Below are positions 1-9,480 of a stretch of DNA of 64,000 nt, piece after piece; position 1 is the first letter of the stretch, and every line of letters begins with the position of its first letter. The notes beneath the pieces were generated by a model that saw only the letters and a list, made by a program, of their open reading frames with translations, made no database searches and had not been told where the DNA came from. The translations under genes and the position numbers were made by a program. The stretch lies in NCBI GenBank assembly GCA_938011315.1, contig CALLUG010000022.1, positions 37,428 to 101,427 of the forward strand, read 5' to 3'. The stretch is from an uncultured Flavobacteriaceae bacterium (GTDB lineage Bacteria; Bacteroidota; Bacteroidia; Flavobacteriales; Flavobacteriaceae).

Positions 1-97
1 GTTTTGGATTGAAAAATGCGGCCATGCTGCAATGATGGAACACCCAGAAACCTTTAATGAAATTTTGTATAAGTGGTTAACCGATAGGGCGTTTTAA
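1..97 (+). CDS. alpha/beta hydrolase, C-terminal end only
   Basis: Only the last 31 codons lie in the window; the frame enters at base 2 and ends at TAA 95-97. The fragment reads FWIEKCGHAAMMEHPETFNE and then a tail ending LTDRAF. The G-H-x(5)-E-x-P-x-x-F-N pattern is the usual place of the catalytic histidine of alpha/beta-hydrolase-fold enzymes, followed by the final helix. It lies 47 bases upstream of engB on the same strand; from general knowledge, a hydrolase next to engB is common in flavobacteria. Substrate and exact subfamily cannot be told from this piece. Confidence 0.6.
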   Translation, partial: FWIEKCGHAAMMEHPETFNEILYKWLTDRAF

Positions 98-144
98 AAT
101 AATACTCTTAAGACTCTATTCTTTATTTTTTGATATAAATAACT

Positions 145-741
145 ATGCAAATCAAACACGCAGCGTTTGTTGTTAGCAACCAAGATGTGCTAAAATGTCC
201 AAAACACAACTTGCCAGAATATGCGTTTATAGGAAGGAGTAATGTTGGTAAGTCTTCGCTTATTAACATGCTAACTAGCCGTAAAAGTTTAGCAAAAACC
301 TCGGGAAGACCGGGCAAAACACAGCTCATTAATCACTTTATAATTAATAAAAATTGGTATTTAGTAGATTTGCCAGGCTATGGCTATGCACGAGTATCAA
401 AATCGTCAAAAAAAACCTTTCAAAAATTTATTACTGAATATTTTAAAAATCGTGAACAACTTATTTCTGCCTTTGTGCTTGTCGATATCAGACATAAACC
501 ACAGCCTATAGACTTAGAGTTTATGCAATGGATGGGAGAAAATACGATTCCATTTTCAATTGTTTTTACAAAAGCAGACAAATTAAAACCACAGGCTATA
601 CTAAATCATGTTGACGATTATAAAGCTGTACTTCTACAAACTTGGGAAACCATGCCTAATTACTTTGTAACCTCCTCCTCAACAACTATGGGTAAGGAAG
701 CACTACTATCTTATATTGGCAGCATCAATACATCGCTTTAG
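145..741 (+). CDS. engB: ribosome biogenesis GTPase EngB (YsxC/YihA)
   Basis: A 198-residue TRAFAC-class GTPase. The P-loop G1 motif GRSNVGKS is near residue 31, the G3 motif DLPGYG near residue 75 and the G4 motif TKAD near residue 143. These are the EngB/YsxC signatures, and the length is that of the family. EngB binds GTP in the cytoplasm and is needed for late assembly of the large ribosomal subunit. The start ATG at 145 leaves only a short N-terminal extension before the G domain (MQIKHAAFVVSN), as in homologues. It follows a hydrolase gene on the same strand. A gap of about 170 bp without a recognisable feature separates it from the next gene. Confidence 0.95.
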   Translation: MQIKHAAFVVSNQDVLKCPKHNLPEYAFIGRSNVGKSSLINMLTSRKSLAKTSGRPGKTQLINHFIINKNWYLVDLPGYGYARVSKSSKKTFQKFITEYFKNREQLISAFVLVDIRHKPQPIDLEFMQWMGENTIPFSIVFTKADKLKPQAILNHVDDYKAVLLQTWETMPNYFVTSSSTTMGKEALLSYIGSINTSL

Positions 742-914
742 TGGTACTTGCTACAGTTTAAGCCTACTTACATTTATGCAGTGTTTGTAAAGTAAATTTT
801 ATATAGTGTGTGTTTTAGTATAGATAGAGTATTACTGCCTAATTAATCTTATTTTTAAATAATCGCTATAATACTGCGACTAATTTCATAATTTAGCCAT
901 AACTTAATTTACTT

Positions 915-1652
915 ATGACTTATTTACACAACATTGGTCTTTATTTTTTAATGATAAAACAAATTTTCAGAAAACCTGTAAAGTGGTCTATTATGAAGCC
1001 ACTAATTTTTAAGGATATCGATGATTTGGTCATTAGTTCTATAGGCATTGTTGCCTTTATTTCCTTTTTTGTAGGAGGTGTTATTGCTATACAAACCGCG
1101 CTAAATATGTCTAGCCCTGTAATTCCAGATAATCTAGTGGGCTTTGCAACAAGGCAGTCTATTATTTTGGAGTTCGCTCCCACATTTGTATCTATTGTTA
1201 TGGCAGGAAAAGTAGGCTCTTTCATTACCTCAAGTATAGGTACTATGCGTGTTACAGAGCAGATTGATGTTCTCGATGTTATGGGGGTTAACTCTATAAA
1301 CTACTTGGTATTTCCAAAACTTATCTCGTTAATGCTGTATCCGTTTTTAATTTCTATAGGAATGTTTTTAGGCATTATTGGAGGTTTTACAGCTTGTTAT
1401 TTTGGAGGTTTTGTATCAATACAAGACTATATTATTGGTGTTCAGTTAGATTTTATCCCATTTCATATTGCTTACGCCTTTATAAAAACATTTATTTTTG
1501 CGTTTATTCTAGCAACAATTCCGTCGTTTCATGGGTATTATATGAAAGGGGGCGCATTAGAAGTGGGTAAGGCAAGTACCACAGCATTTGTATGGACTAG
1601 CGTTGTTATTATTTTATTAAACTATGTACTAACCCAAATGTTATTAAGCTAA
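915..1652 (+). CDS. MlaE/YrbE-family lipid ABC transporter permease
   Basis: A 245-residue integral membrane protein with about five hydrophobic segments and the MlaE-family core (ISFFVGGVIAIQTA near residue 50, then EFAPTFVSIVMAGKVGSFITSSIGTM). MlaE-type permeases form the inner-membrane channel of systems that move phospholipid between inner and outer membranes, working with an MlaF ATPase and an MCE-domain substrate-binding protein. The stop codon overlaps the start of the ATPase gene by one base (TAATG), so translation is probably coupled. No MCE-domain gene follows in this window, so the substrate-binding part must be encoded elsewhere. ATG 915 places the first membrane segment at the expected distance. 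Confidence 0.9.
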   Translation: MTYLHNIGLYFLMIKQIFRKPVKWSIMKPLIFKDIDDLVISSIGIVAFISFFVGGVIAIQTALNMSSPVIPDNLVGFATRQSIILEFAPTFVSIVMAGKVGSFITSSIGTMRVTEQIDVLDVMGVNSINYLVFPKLISLMLYPFLISIGMFLGIIGGFTACYFGGFVSIQDYIIGVQLDFIPFHIAYAFIKTFIFAFILATIPSFHGYYMKGGALEVGKASTTAFVWTSVVIILLNYVLTQMLLS

Positions 1653-2419
1653 TGATTACTGTTAAGGATTTAAAAAAATCGTTTGGAAACACCCATATCC
1701 TAAAAGGAATTGACGCGTCTTTTGAAATAGGAAAAACAAATCTCATTATAGGGCAAAGCGGTTCTGGTAAAACAGTGTTTTTAAAATGCCTACTTGGTCT
1801 TTTTGAGTATGAGGAGGGTTATATTTCTTACAACGGAAAAGTTTTTTCTCAATTATCGACCGATGAAAAACGCGCCTTACGTGCCGAAATAGGTATGGTA
1901 TTTCAAGGCAGTGCCTTGTTTGACTCTATGACGATAGCCAAAAATGTGATGTTTCCCCTACAGATGTACACAAAACAAAGTAAAAGCGAAATGGAAGACC
2001 GTGTTAACGTAGTTTTAAAACGTGTTAACCTTGGCGATGCTCACTACAAATACCCCTCTGAAGCCTCTGGAGGAATGCAAAAACGTGCCGCTATTGCAAG
2101 AGCCATTGTTAATAATCCAAAATACCTGTTTTGTGATGAACCTAATTCTGGTCTAGACCCAAAAACCGCTATTGTTATCGATAAGCTAATACAAGAAATT
2201 ACAGACGAGTACCAAATAACAACCGTTATAAATACACACGACATGAACTCTGTAATGGAAATTGGAGAAAAAATACTTTTTTTAAAAGATGGCTTAAAAG
2301 CTTGGGAAGGCTCTAATAAAACCATTTTTAAAACCGATAACGAAGCTGTTACCAATTTTGTATACTCATCTGAATTGTTTAAAAAAGTTAGAAAAATGTA
2401 TATTGATGAAAATCAATAA
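1652..2419 (+). CDS. MlaF-type ABC transporter ATP-binding protein
   Basis: A 255-residue ABC ATPase. Walker A is GQSGSGKT near residue 34, the signature loop is degenerate (EASGGMQKR near residue 137), and Walker B ends in FCDEPNSGLDP, followed by the H-loop in NTHDMNS. The FCDEPNSGLDP form of Walker B is typical of MlaF/Ttg2A ATPases. It should power the permease encoded directly upstream, with which it shares one base. A hairpin with a U-tract lies about 180 bp downstream at 2598-2630. No third Mla gene is adjacent. Confidence 0.9.
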   Translation: MITVKDLKKSFGNTHILKGIDASFEIGKTNLIIGQSGSGKTVFLKCLLGLFEYEEGYISYNGKVFSQLSTDEKRALRAEIGMVFQGSALFDSMTIAKNVMFPLQMYTKQSKSEMEDRVNVVLKRVNLGDAHYKYPSEASGGMQKRAAIARAIVNNPKYLFCDEPNSGLDPKTAIVIDKLIQEITDEYQITTVINTHDMNSVMEIGEKILFLKDGLKAWEGSNKTIFKTDNEAVTNFVYSSELFKKVRKMYIDENQ

Positions 2420-2597
2420 TTTGACATCTAATAGTAAGAGTTAGCCTAAATGCTCAAAAATAGATGTTCCCAATTGGTAAATCCCTTATAAAAGAAATAT
2501 AATACTATAAACTATTAAAAAAACTAAGCATTAGAATTTAATAGTTACAGTAGATTTTATATCAAATTACAAACCAAAGAATACTCTTATACAAACA

Positions 2598-2630
2598 AAA
2601 AAAAAGATGAACTTTCGTTCACCTTTTTTG
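2598..2630 (+). terminator. hairpin terminator downstream of the mla pair
   Basis: The arms 2600-2612 and 2617-2629 form a stem with one A-C mismatch around a TTTC loop, and the descending arm ends in a T-run. A-run and T-run flank both sides, so it could act in either direction. It lies about 180 bases after the ATPase stop, so it may serve the mla transcript or an unannotated short one. Confidence 0.55.
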
Positions 2631-2639
2631 CCCCAAATT

Positions 2640-2672
2640 TACCATAAACTTAACCTACTTAGGTTTATGGTA
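2640..2672. repeat. 14-bp-arm palindrome with five-base loop
   Basis: The arms TACCATAAACTTAA (2640-2653) and TTAGGTTTATGGTA (2659-2672) pair along their full length with one G-T wobble around CCTAC. There is no following T-run, so it is not a classical terminator. It lies just after the terminator hairpin and before the Fic relic. It could be a structured RNA, a protein-binding palindrome or an insertion scar. Confidence 0.6.
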
Positions 2673-2866
2673 TAGCAAATATAAAGTTTATTTTAATAAC
2701 AAATCTCATTAACACGACAAAATGTATTATTTTTTAGTTTAAAAACAATGATACTATAATAAACATATGGTCTTAATACGACAAAAAGTCTCTCAACTAC
2801 ATAATATGCGATTTATTTCGTGATTTTGGCACATATAGAATGTAAGTGAGACAAAATGCACCATAA

Positions 2867-3345
2867 AAAAACCTTGATAAATTACCTCCAAAAAGAGAGA
2901 AAGTAGAAACTTTAGAAATACTAAGACAATTAAGTAAATCATCCAAAGCCTTAGGAAAATTAAAAAGGTATTACCCAAACAATGCCCAATTAAGAAATGC
3001 TAATTAATGCAATAGTTTTTCAAGAAGCTAAAGATAGCTCTGAAATTGAGAATATTATTAGCACTCAAGACGAATTATATAAAGCATTAGTTACCAAAAC
3101 AAGGAACTCAGACAAAAGAAGTTATAAACTATAGAAAGGCAATTTTTTTAGGTAATAACCTATTAAAAATACAAGGCTTTCTAAGATTAAAAGATATTGA
3201 ATTTTTAAAAAAAACAATTATCAAAAATAATGTTGGAATAAGAAGTGCTCTAGAGCTGTTTTAAAAAATCATAAAACAGGAGAAGTGGTATATACTCCAC
3301 CACAAGAAAAAAACTAATCCTAGACTTATTAAACAGTCACTCCTT
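2867..3345 (+). pseudogene. degraded Fic-family protein (N-terminal part only)
   Basis: No long open frame exists here, but successive frames on the plus strand give a co-linear match to the N-terminal part of Fic/DOC adenylyltransferase-family proteins. The pieces are LDKLPPKREKVETLEILRQL from about 2873, then QEAKDSSEIENIISTQDELY from about 3020 in another frame, then EVINYRKAIFLGNN and NNVGIR (about 3117-3245), then VLKNHKTGEVVYTPP up to the stop at 3315-3317, and a last LILDLLNS in a further frame. EAKDSSEIENI and HKTGEVVYTPP are hallmarks of the Fic N-terminal region. At least four frame breaks are needed, and the catalytic HPFxxGNGR part is missing. This is a dead gene, relic of a Fic enzyme or Fic-type toxin. 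Confidence 0.75.
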
Positions 3346-3441
3346 AACCCCGCACTACTCATAGTCAAGACCATTGTATAGTGCTTATTACTAGGGTTGT
3401 TCATTAAATTATAGTGTTATTACGCAAGCACTTTTCTCTCT

Positions 3442-3915
3442 TTATTTAATAAGTTCATTAACTTTTTGGTACACCAAATGCGATTCCCAGCCATGGTACA
3501 ATAAATAGTCTGCCAGTTTTTTTCGTTTTTTTAAAGTAGTTGTATGTTGTAATGTTAGTGCCTTTTTTTGGGCTAGAGTGTTAAAGGTTTCTAAGTAATC
3601 TAAATCATCAATTTCTTTAAGAGCTGTATTAATGTTTGTCGGGCTAATGTCTTTTCGTTTAAGCTCTAAACGAATTTTATTTTTGCCCCACTTTTTTATT
3701 CTAAATTTTCCTCTAGCAAAGCTTTTCGCAAAACGCTCTTCATTTAAGAAATTGTGTTTTATTAAGTGTACTATAATAACATCTATAGCTTCCGGAATCA
3801 TGCGCATATCTTTTAGTTTTTGCTGCACTTCTTTATGGCAGCGTTCTTGATATGCACAGTAGCTTTCGAGTTTTTTTTTGGCGTCTTCTAAAGTAAATAC
3901 GGCTAGTTTATTCAA
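3442..3915 (-). CDS. recX: regulatory protein RecX
   Basis: A 157-residue, charged, largely helical protein of the RecX/OraA family, which binds the RecA filament and inhibits its recombinase and coprotease activities. Family features are the N-terminal CAYQERCHKEVQQKL, then a three-helix repeat with NEERFAKSFARGKFRIKKWGKNKI (RecX second-repeat signature FaraF....r.wG...i) near residues 75-100. The C-terminal repeat ends in YHGWESHLVYQKV. It begins 3 bases after the gpsA stop on the same strand, so the two are probably co-transcribed. No recA is nearby. Confidence 0.88.
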   Translation of the reverse strand: MNKLAVFTLEDAKKKLESYCAYQERCHKEVQQKLKDMRMIPEAIDVIIVHLIKHNFLNEERFAKSFARGKFRIKKWGKNKIRLELKRKDISPTNINTALKEIDDLDYLETFNTLAQKKALTLQHTTTLKKRKKLADYLLYHGWESHLVYQKVNELIK

Positions 3916-3918
3916 TTT

Positions 3919-4920
3919 TTAGTCTAGCTTATCTGTTAATTTTTTGAATGCTTTTTTTGCATCTTTCCCTTGGTATAAAATATCGTAAACGGTATTAATA
4001 ATAGGTAGTCGTGTTTTCTTGGCATTTTGTTTGTTTAACAAAAAAGCACTATTAGTTGCGTAGTAACCCTCCGCAACCATATTCATCTCCAGCATAGCAG
4101 ACTTTACAGTATAGCCCTTGCCAATCATATTACCAAACATACGATTTCTTGAAAACACAGAGTATCCTGTTACAAGCAAATCGCCTAAGTAAGCAGAGTT
4201 ATTAATATTTCGTTTCATTTTGTGCATTTTTTTTATAAACCGTTTCATTTCGCGTATAGCGTTACTCATTAATACACTTTGAAAATTATCGCCATACCCC
4301 AAACCATGTGCAATACCGGCAGCAATAGCATAAATATTTTTTAGCATAACGGCATACTCTGTACCAATAATATCATCGCTAATTTTGGTTTTAATATAAT
4401 TGCTAGAAAAGGTATTGGCTATGTCTTGCGCTTTTAGGGCATCGGCACAAGAAATGGTGAGATACGACAAACGCTCTAGGGCTACTTCTTCTGCGTGGCA
4501 AGGCCCTGCAATAATTCCTATATTTTGAAAAGAAATATTATATTTATTCTGAAAATGTTCGCCTACTAATAAACCGCTTTCTGGGATAATTCCTTTTACG
4601 GCAGACACAACGGTTTTATTCGTAATATCGACACTCAATTTTTGTAATTCGGCGTGTATAAATGCCGAGGGGATTACAAAAATTAAAACATCGGCATAGG
4701 CTGCAGTCTCATTTATATCGTTACTTAGCTTTAACTGCTCTAACCGAAACTCAACAGAACTTAAGTAACTAGGATTATGTTGTTCTTTTAACAGGTGTGC
4801 TTTAGTTTGTGAGCTACGCATATACCAGCCTACTTCTTCTAGGTTTTCACAAAGCATTTTTACAATTGCAGTTGCCCAACTTCCACTTCCAAAAACAGCA
4901 TATTTTAATTTTGAAGCCAT
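3919..4920 (-). CDS. gpsA: glycerol-3-phosphate dehydrogenase [NAD(P)+]
   Basis: A 333-residue cytoplasmic enzyme that reduces dihydroxyacetone phosphate to sn-glycerol 3-phosphate, the backbone for phospholipids. The N-terminal dinucleotide-binding loop is FGSGSWATAI (residues 10-19). Further marks are VSAVKGI near residue 103, IAGPCHAEEVA near 138, and the substrate-binding helix VMLKNIYAIAAGIAHGLGYG around residues 192-212 with the conserved Lys. Length is normal. A TACTTTTG -7-like element lies at 4945-4952 on the minus strand, 25-32 bases before the ATG, and recX follows 3 bases downstream. Confidence 0.93.
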   Translation of the reverse strand: MASKLKYAVFGSGSWATAIVKMLCENLEEVGWYMRSSQTKAHLLKEQHNPSYLSSVEFRLEQLKLSNDINETAAYADVLIFVIPSAFIHAELQKLSVDITNKTVVSAVKGIIPESGLLVGEHFQNKYNISFQNIGIIAGPCHAEEVALERLSYLTISCADALKAQDIANTFSSNYIKTKISDDIIGTEYAVMLKNIYAIAAGIAHGLGYGDNFQSVLMSNAIREMKRFIKKMHKMKRNINNSAYLGDLLVTGYSVFSRNRMFGNMIGKGYTVKSAMLEMNMVAEGYYATNSAFLLNKQNAKKTRLPIINTVYDILYQGKDAKKAFKKLTDKLD

Positions 4921-4944
4921 AAACGGTTACGATTTTTTCGTTTT

Positions 4945-4952
4945 CAAAAGTA
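4945..4952 (-). promoter_or_regulatory. putative -7 element of the gpsA-recX promoter
   Basis: The minus strand reads TACTTTTG, matching the Bacteroidetes -7 consensus TAnnTTTG, 25-32 bases upstream of the gpsA ATG at 4920. No TTG is found at the usual 19-base spacing, so only half of the promoter is recognisable. Confidence 0.45.
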
Positions 4953-4968
4953 CATAAAATATTAGTGC

Positions 4969-6000
4969 TTATTTTTCGAAAACTATTGTGGTTTGTGTCG
5001 TGCCAACTGTTAGGTTAATTTGTCGTCCCAGAATTAGAGCTCTATTATCTTTATCATGACCAGAGGGCATATGAAATGCTATCGGAAAATTATAATCTGT
5101 TAATGCGTCTAAAACTAATTGTTCGATGGGACTGCCCCAAGACGTTGTGTTTTTTTTAAGCTTTGTCATACCACCAACAATAAGAGCTTTACAGTTAGTA
5201 AAATACCCAGCGCGCTTTAGACTTTGTAGCATTCGGTCTATATGGTATTTATATTCCCCGATATCTTCAATAAATAAAATTTTTTCGGAAGTATCTATAC
5301 TTGTTTTAGAGCCAAGCATACTGTGAAGCATTGTTAAGTTTCCACCAACTAAGGGGCCTGTGGCAGTACCTGTTTTATTGTATTTAGAACTCTCAATAGT
5401 ATAAACTAGAGGATTACCAAAAAGAGCTGTTTTAAAACTAGCAATGGTTTTTTGTATTTCAGAGGTATCCTTGGTTAGACTTGTAGGCATCATAGCATGC
5501 AAAGATTCAAACCCCTTATTATGTAGTTGATTGTGTAAGGCTGTAATATCGGAATACCCAATAAGCCATTTTGGGTTGTCCTTAAATTTGGAGTAATCTA
5601 GCTTGTCTAAAATTCTAACGGTACCATAACCGCCACGAGCTGCCCAAATGGCTTTAATTTTTGGGTTGTCCATTGCGTTTTGTAGGTCTTCAGCGCGTTG
5701 CTTATCTGTTCCGGCAAAGTGATTATCTTTACTAAATACATGTGCACCTAAAACAACATTTAAACCCCATTGCTCTAACAACGCTTTAGCCTGATTGATT
5801 TCTCTCTCCCTATGGTTCAAAACCCCAGACGGCGCAACAATAGCCACAGTATCTCCCTTAGCTAGGTGGGAAGGACGTATGTATTGCTTTTTCATAGTTG
5901 TCGTTGGATTGAAATTTGTCGATGGTGATGGCGAAAAAAAAGCGCATTTACTTACAACCATAAAAAAACATAAGGAGTAATGTATTTGCTTTAAAAACAT
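4969..6000 (-). CDS. LD-carboxypeptidase (peptidase family S66)
   Basis: A 343-residue S66 peptidase, the family that removes the terminal D-Ala from murein tetrapeptides or hydrolyses related L,D bonds. The core starts with HLAKGDTVAIVAPSG. The nucleophile lies in LIGYSDITALH near residue 160, the Glu in FIEDIGEYKYHIDRML near residue 250, and the His in HMPSGHDKDN near residue 317, giving the Ser-Glu-His triad. Starting at 6000 gives a hydrophobic N-terminus (HYSLCFFMVVSKCAF) that could export it to the periplasm; starting at the internal ATG at 5895 (MKKQYIRPSHL) gives a cytoplasmic form. The family is clear, the start is not. Confidence 0.85.
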   Translation of the reverse strand: MFLKQIHYSLCFFMVVSKCAFFSPSPSTNFNPTTTMKKQYIRPSHLAKGDTVAIVAPSGVLNHREREINQAKALLEQWGLNVVLGAHVFSKDNHFAGTDKQRAEDLQNAMDNPKIKAIWAARGGYGTVRILDKLDYSKFKDNPKWLIGYSDITALHNQLHNKGFESLHAMMPTSLTKDTSEIQKTIASFKTALFGNPLVYTIESSKYNKTGTATGPLVGGNLTMLHSMLGSKTSIDTSEKILFIEDIGEYKYHIDRMLQSLKRAGYFTNCKALIVGGMTKLKKNTTSWGSPIEQLVLDALTDYNFPIAFHMPSGHDKDNRALILGRQINLTVGTTQTTIVFEK

Positions 6001-6177
6001 AATATAAGGTTTTTGTAAAAATACATTTTTTTTAAATACAGGGGCTAAAATGTGTATTTTTGCGTACTTTAAGTATAATGTTGTTTACAATAACATAGAA
6101 TTACTTAAGTTTAAAATAATATCTAACTAAAATAGTTATATTCTTTTTTTTTAACGCATTATAATTTAAACCTTAGT

Positions 6178-8298
6178 ATGGACGCCCCTAAAACTTATAC
6201 AATTACTGCAGCACTCCCTTATACTAATGGTCCTATACATATTGGGCACTTAGCAGGAGTATATGTTCCTGCCGATATTTATGCACGTTACTTAAGGTTG
6301 CAAGGTAACGATGTATTGTTTGTTTGTGGTAGTGATGAGCATGGAGTACCAATTACCATAAAAGCAAAAAAAGAAGGTATATCGCCACAAGCTGTAGTCG
6401 ATAAATATAACGCAATTATAAAACAATCGTTCAGTGATTTTGGAATTTCATTCGATAACTACTCTAGGACGTCTAGTAAAATACATCATGAAACGGCTTC
6501 AGATTTTTTTAAAAATTTGCACGATAAAGGCGCATTTACAGAGCAAGTTACAGAGCAGTTTTATGATGCCGACGCCAAACAATTTTTGGCAGATCGCTTT
6601 ATTATAGGAACTTGCCCCAAATGTGGCAATGAAGAGAGCTATGCAGACCAATGTGAAACCTGTGGTACTAGCCATAATGCAACAGATCTAATTAATCCAA
6701 AATCGGCAATTACAGGAGCAACACCAAGTTTAAAAAAAACAAAACATTGGTTTTTACCCTTAAATAAACATGAAGATTTTTTAAAAACATGGATTTTAGA
6801 AGGTCACAAAAAAGATTGGAAGCCTAACGTATATGGGCAAGTAAAATCTTGGTTAGATGACGGCTTACGACCAAGGGCAGTAACACGAGACCTAGACTGG
6901 GGGATTCCTGTACCTGTTTTGGGCGCCGATGGAAAAGTGCTATACGTTTGGTTTGATGCTCCTATTGGGTATATCTCCGCAACAAAAGAGTGGGCAACAC
7001 ACCAAAATAAAGATTGGCAACCGTATTGGAAAGACAAAAACACAACGTTGGTACACTTTATAGGAAAAGACAATATTGTATTTCATTGCATTATTTTTCC
7101 TGCAATGCTAAAAGCAGAAGGAAGTTATATTTTACCAAAAAATGTTCCTGCCAATGAGTTTTTAAATTTAGAAGGACGTAAATTATCTACATCCAAAAAT
7201 TGGGCTGTTTGGTTACACGAGTATCTAAAGGAATTTCCCGATAAGCAAGATGTACTGCGATACGTGCTAACAGCAAATGCTCCAGAAACTAAAGATAATG
7301 ATTTTACTTGGAGCGACTTTCAAGCACGCAACAACAATGAGTTAGTGGCTATTTTTGGCAATTTTATTAATAGAGTTGTGGTTTTAACACACAAATATTA
7401 TAATGGTACCGTACCTATCCCAAACGAGTTTAGCTCCATAGATCAACAGGTTTTTACGGCACTAAAAACCTATCCTAATACGATCGCAAAAGCTATTGAG
7501 CGTTACCGTTTTAGAGAGGCGCAAAGCGAACTGATAAATATTGCACGACTAGGAAATAAATATCTTGCTGATGAGGAACCTTGGAAACAGATTAAAACGT
7601 CTCCAGAACGCGTAAAAACCATTATGTATGTGTCACTCCAAATTGCATCGGCGTTAGCAACATTAAGTGAACCTTTTTTACCATTTACTGCTACCAAATT
7701 AAAGCAAATACTTGCATTAAATACCAACAAATTGCAAAGTGGTACTCCTAAAAATGAAACGAAGCAAAATATAAAAAATAACCCCACAGCATTAGGCTGG
7801 ACTGACATTATTACCAACGATGTCCTTCTGCCTTCAAACCATAACATTGGAGAGGCAAAATTATTATTTAATAAAATTGAAGATAGCGACATACAGTTTC
7901 AGCTAGACAAACTAGACGCTATTAAAAAAGCGAGTCAATCATCCAATAAAATAATACCTTCTCAAAAAGAAGAAATTACTTTTGAGGATTTCACAAAGTT
8001 AGATCTAAGAGTGGGTACAATTACAGCAGCAGAAAAAATACCAAAAACCAAAAAATTAATGAAACTTACAGTAAATACTGGCATAGATACCCGAACTATA
8101 GTGTCTGGTATTGCTGAGAGTTTTTCTACTCAAGAGGTTATAGGAGAACAGGTTACGGTATTGGTTAATTTAGCACCTAGATCGCTACGTGGCGTCGACA
8201 GTCAAGGCATGATTTTAATGACTGAAAATGAAGAGGGTAAATTAATATTTGTAAACCCAGACCGTACTGGGGTTAAAAATGGTTTGCACATAAGCTAG
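6178..8298 (+). CDS. metG: methionyl-tRNA synthetase
   Basis: A 706-residue class I synthetase that charges tRNA-Met. HIGH is at residues 21-24 ([11 protein letters not shown]), and the zinc knuckle carries CPKC and CETC near residues 145-162. The KMSKS loop appears as RKLSTSKNW near residue 340, the variant usual in this family. After the anticodon-binding helical domain, residues about 600-706 form a C-terminal EMAPII/Trbp111-like tRNA-binding domain ([18 protein letters not shown]), as in dimeric MetRS forms. A lysine/asparagine-rich linker joins the two. It stands alone between the divergent LD-carboxypeptidase gene and the convergent peptidase gene. Confidence 0.97.
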   Translation: MDAPKTYTITAALPYTNGPIHIGHLAGVYVPADIYARYLRLQGNDVLFVCGSDEHGVPITIKAKKEGISPQAVVDKYNAIIKQSFSDFGISFDNYSRTSSKIHHETASDFFKNLHDKGAFTEQVTEQFYDADAKQFLADRFIIGTCPKCGNEESYADQCETCGTSHNATDLINPKSAITGATPSLKKTKHWFLPLNKHEDFLKTWILEGHKKDWKPNVYGQVKSWLDDGLRPRAVTRDLDWGIPVPVLGADGKVLYVWFDAPIGYISATKEWATHQNKDWQPYWKDKNTTLVHFIGKDNIVFHCIIFPAMLKAEGSYILPKNVPANEFLNLEGRKLSTSKNWAVWLHEYLKEFPDKQDVLRYVLTANAPETKDNDFTWSDFQARNNNELVAIFGNFINRVVVLTHKYYNGTVPIPNEFSSIDQQVFTALKTYPNTIAKAIERYRFREAQSELINIARLGNKYLADEEPWKQIKTSPERVKTIMYVSLQIASALATLSEPFLPFTATKLKQILALNTNKLQSGTPKNETKQNIKNNPTALGWTDIITNDVLLPSNHNIGEAKLLFNKIEDSDIQFQLDKLDAIKKASQSSNKIIPSQKEEITFEDFTKLDLRVGTITAAEKIPKTKKLMKLTVNTGIDTRTIVSGIAESFSTQEVIGEQVTVLVNLAPRSLRGVDSQGMILMTENEEGKLIFVNPDRTGVKNGLHIS

Positions 8299-8388
8299 TA
8301 GCGTTACTACCTAAGTTACATTTATTTTTAGCTCTATGTTTTTTGGTTTAGCACAGCAGTTATATCAATATTATACAAAGAATAAAAG

Positions 8389-9414
8389 TTAATCTCTATA
8401 CAAAGCTTTAGACGCTTTTTCATACTTATCTCCAGCAATCCAAGTTGGGGTTTTAGGGTCATTAGCAATTTTTCTACCCGATAATACATAAGCTTGAAAA
8501 AATTTCAATAAATAATCGTAATCTAAAGAATCTGCCTCATCAATAGGTTGATGGTAATACTTAGTTACATCGCCTGTAAAAGATGTAAATCCTAACGAAA
8601 AGGTAGGCGCAGGAATTCCTTTTTTTGCAAAATTGACATTATCGCTCCTGTCAAATAAACCTTGTTCTCCTGCGGGATCATCAATAGCCTTGAGTCCAAA
8701 AGCAGAAGTAGCATCTTTAATATGCTGTCCTACAGTAGTACGAGACAAACCTATTATAGTAGCAACGGAAGTATCGTTGTAACCTGCATTATCGCTATTA
8801 AAACAATATACCATTTGTTCTAATGGCAATACAGGGTGATTTACATAGTAACGGCTGCCAAGCAAACCTTTTTCTTCTCCTGTAAATAAAATAAATAGTG
8901 CAGAACGTTTCGTAGGGTGTTTCGCTAAGTTCTCGGCCATACTTAGCACGGTTGTTGTTCCTACCGCATTATCTCTAGCGCCGTTAAAAATAGAATCTCC
9001 AGGAACTTTTGAAGGATGGACTCCAACATGATCATAATGTGCAGAATAGATAATATATTCTTCTTTAAGTTTTGGATCTGTTCCCTCTACAATACCAACT
9101 ACATTTTGAGACATTACTGTACTTGTACCACGGCCTCTAGTATTAACTTTAAGGCTTACAGGCTGGTAATAAGTTCCTGTTTTAGGGTTAGGTTTTACGC
9201 CATAACTACGCAAAGTATTTGCTAAGTAGGACGCAGCAATTTTATTTTCTGGAGTTCCTGTTTCTCGTCCTTTAAGCAAATCGTCTGCTAGAAAATAAAT
9301 ATGTCCTTTTATCTTATCTTTACTAACTGTTTCTAGTACGATTTGTTGATCCGTTTGTGAGTAACAAGATATTGTTGTCAAAACTAAAACGACTACTTGT
9401 ATAAAATGCTTCAT
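8389..9414 (-). CDS. exported M28-family zinc aminopeptidase
   Basis: With the start at 9414 the product has 341 residues and a clear signal peptide (MKHFIQVVVLVLTTISCYSQ). The frame extends to 9480, but that would put 22 residues before the signal. Metal-binding motifs of the M28 family are in order: SAHYDHVG, ARDNAVGT, FTGEEKGLLGS (catalytic Glu-Glu), NSDNAGYN and a late YHQPIDEADS. M28 enzymes use two zinc ions to cleave N-terminal residues of peptides. A protease-associated insert is not evident. ISCYSQ could also be read as a weak lipobox, so it may be periplasmic or membrane-anchored. Confidence 0.88.
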   Translation of the reverse strand: MKHFIQVVVLVLTTISCYSQTDQQIVLETVSKDKIKGHIYFLADDLLKGRETGTPENKIAASYLANTLRSYGVKPNPKTGTYYQPVSLKVNTRGRGTSTVMSQNVVGIVEGTDPKLKEEYIIYSAHYDHVGVHPSKVPGDSIFNGARDNAVGTTTVLSMAENLAKHPTKRSALFILFTGEEKGLLGSRYYVNHPVLPLEQMVYCFNSDNAGYNDTSVATIIGLSRTTVGQHIKDATSAFGLKAIDDPAGEQGLFDRSDNVNFAKKGIPAPTFSLGFTSFTGDVTKYYHQPIDEADSLDYDYLLKFFQAYVLSGRKIANDPKTPTWIAGDKYEKASKALYRD

Positions 9415-9480
9415 AATGTTGCTATTGTTTTTGTAATGTGGTAAAGATATTCGTTCTATATTAAAAAACATACAACTCAA

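Noticed and set aside
2793..2978. 61-codon minus-strand frame in the gap after mlaF
   Set aside because: It is antisense to the Fic relic and only hydrophobic by composition.
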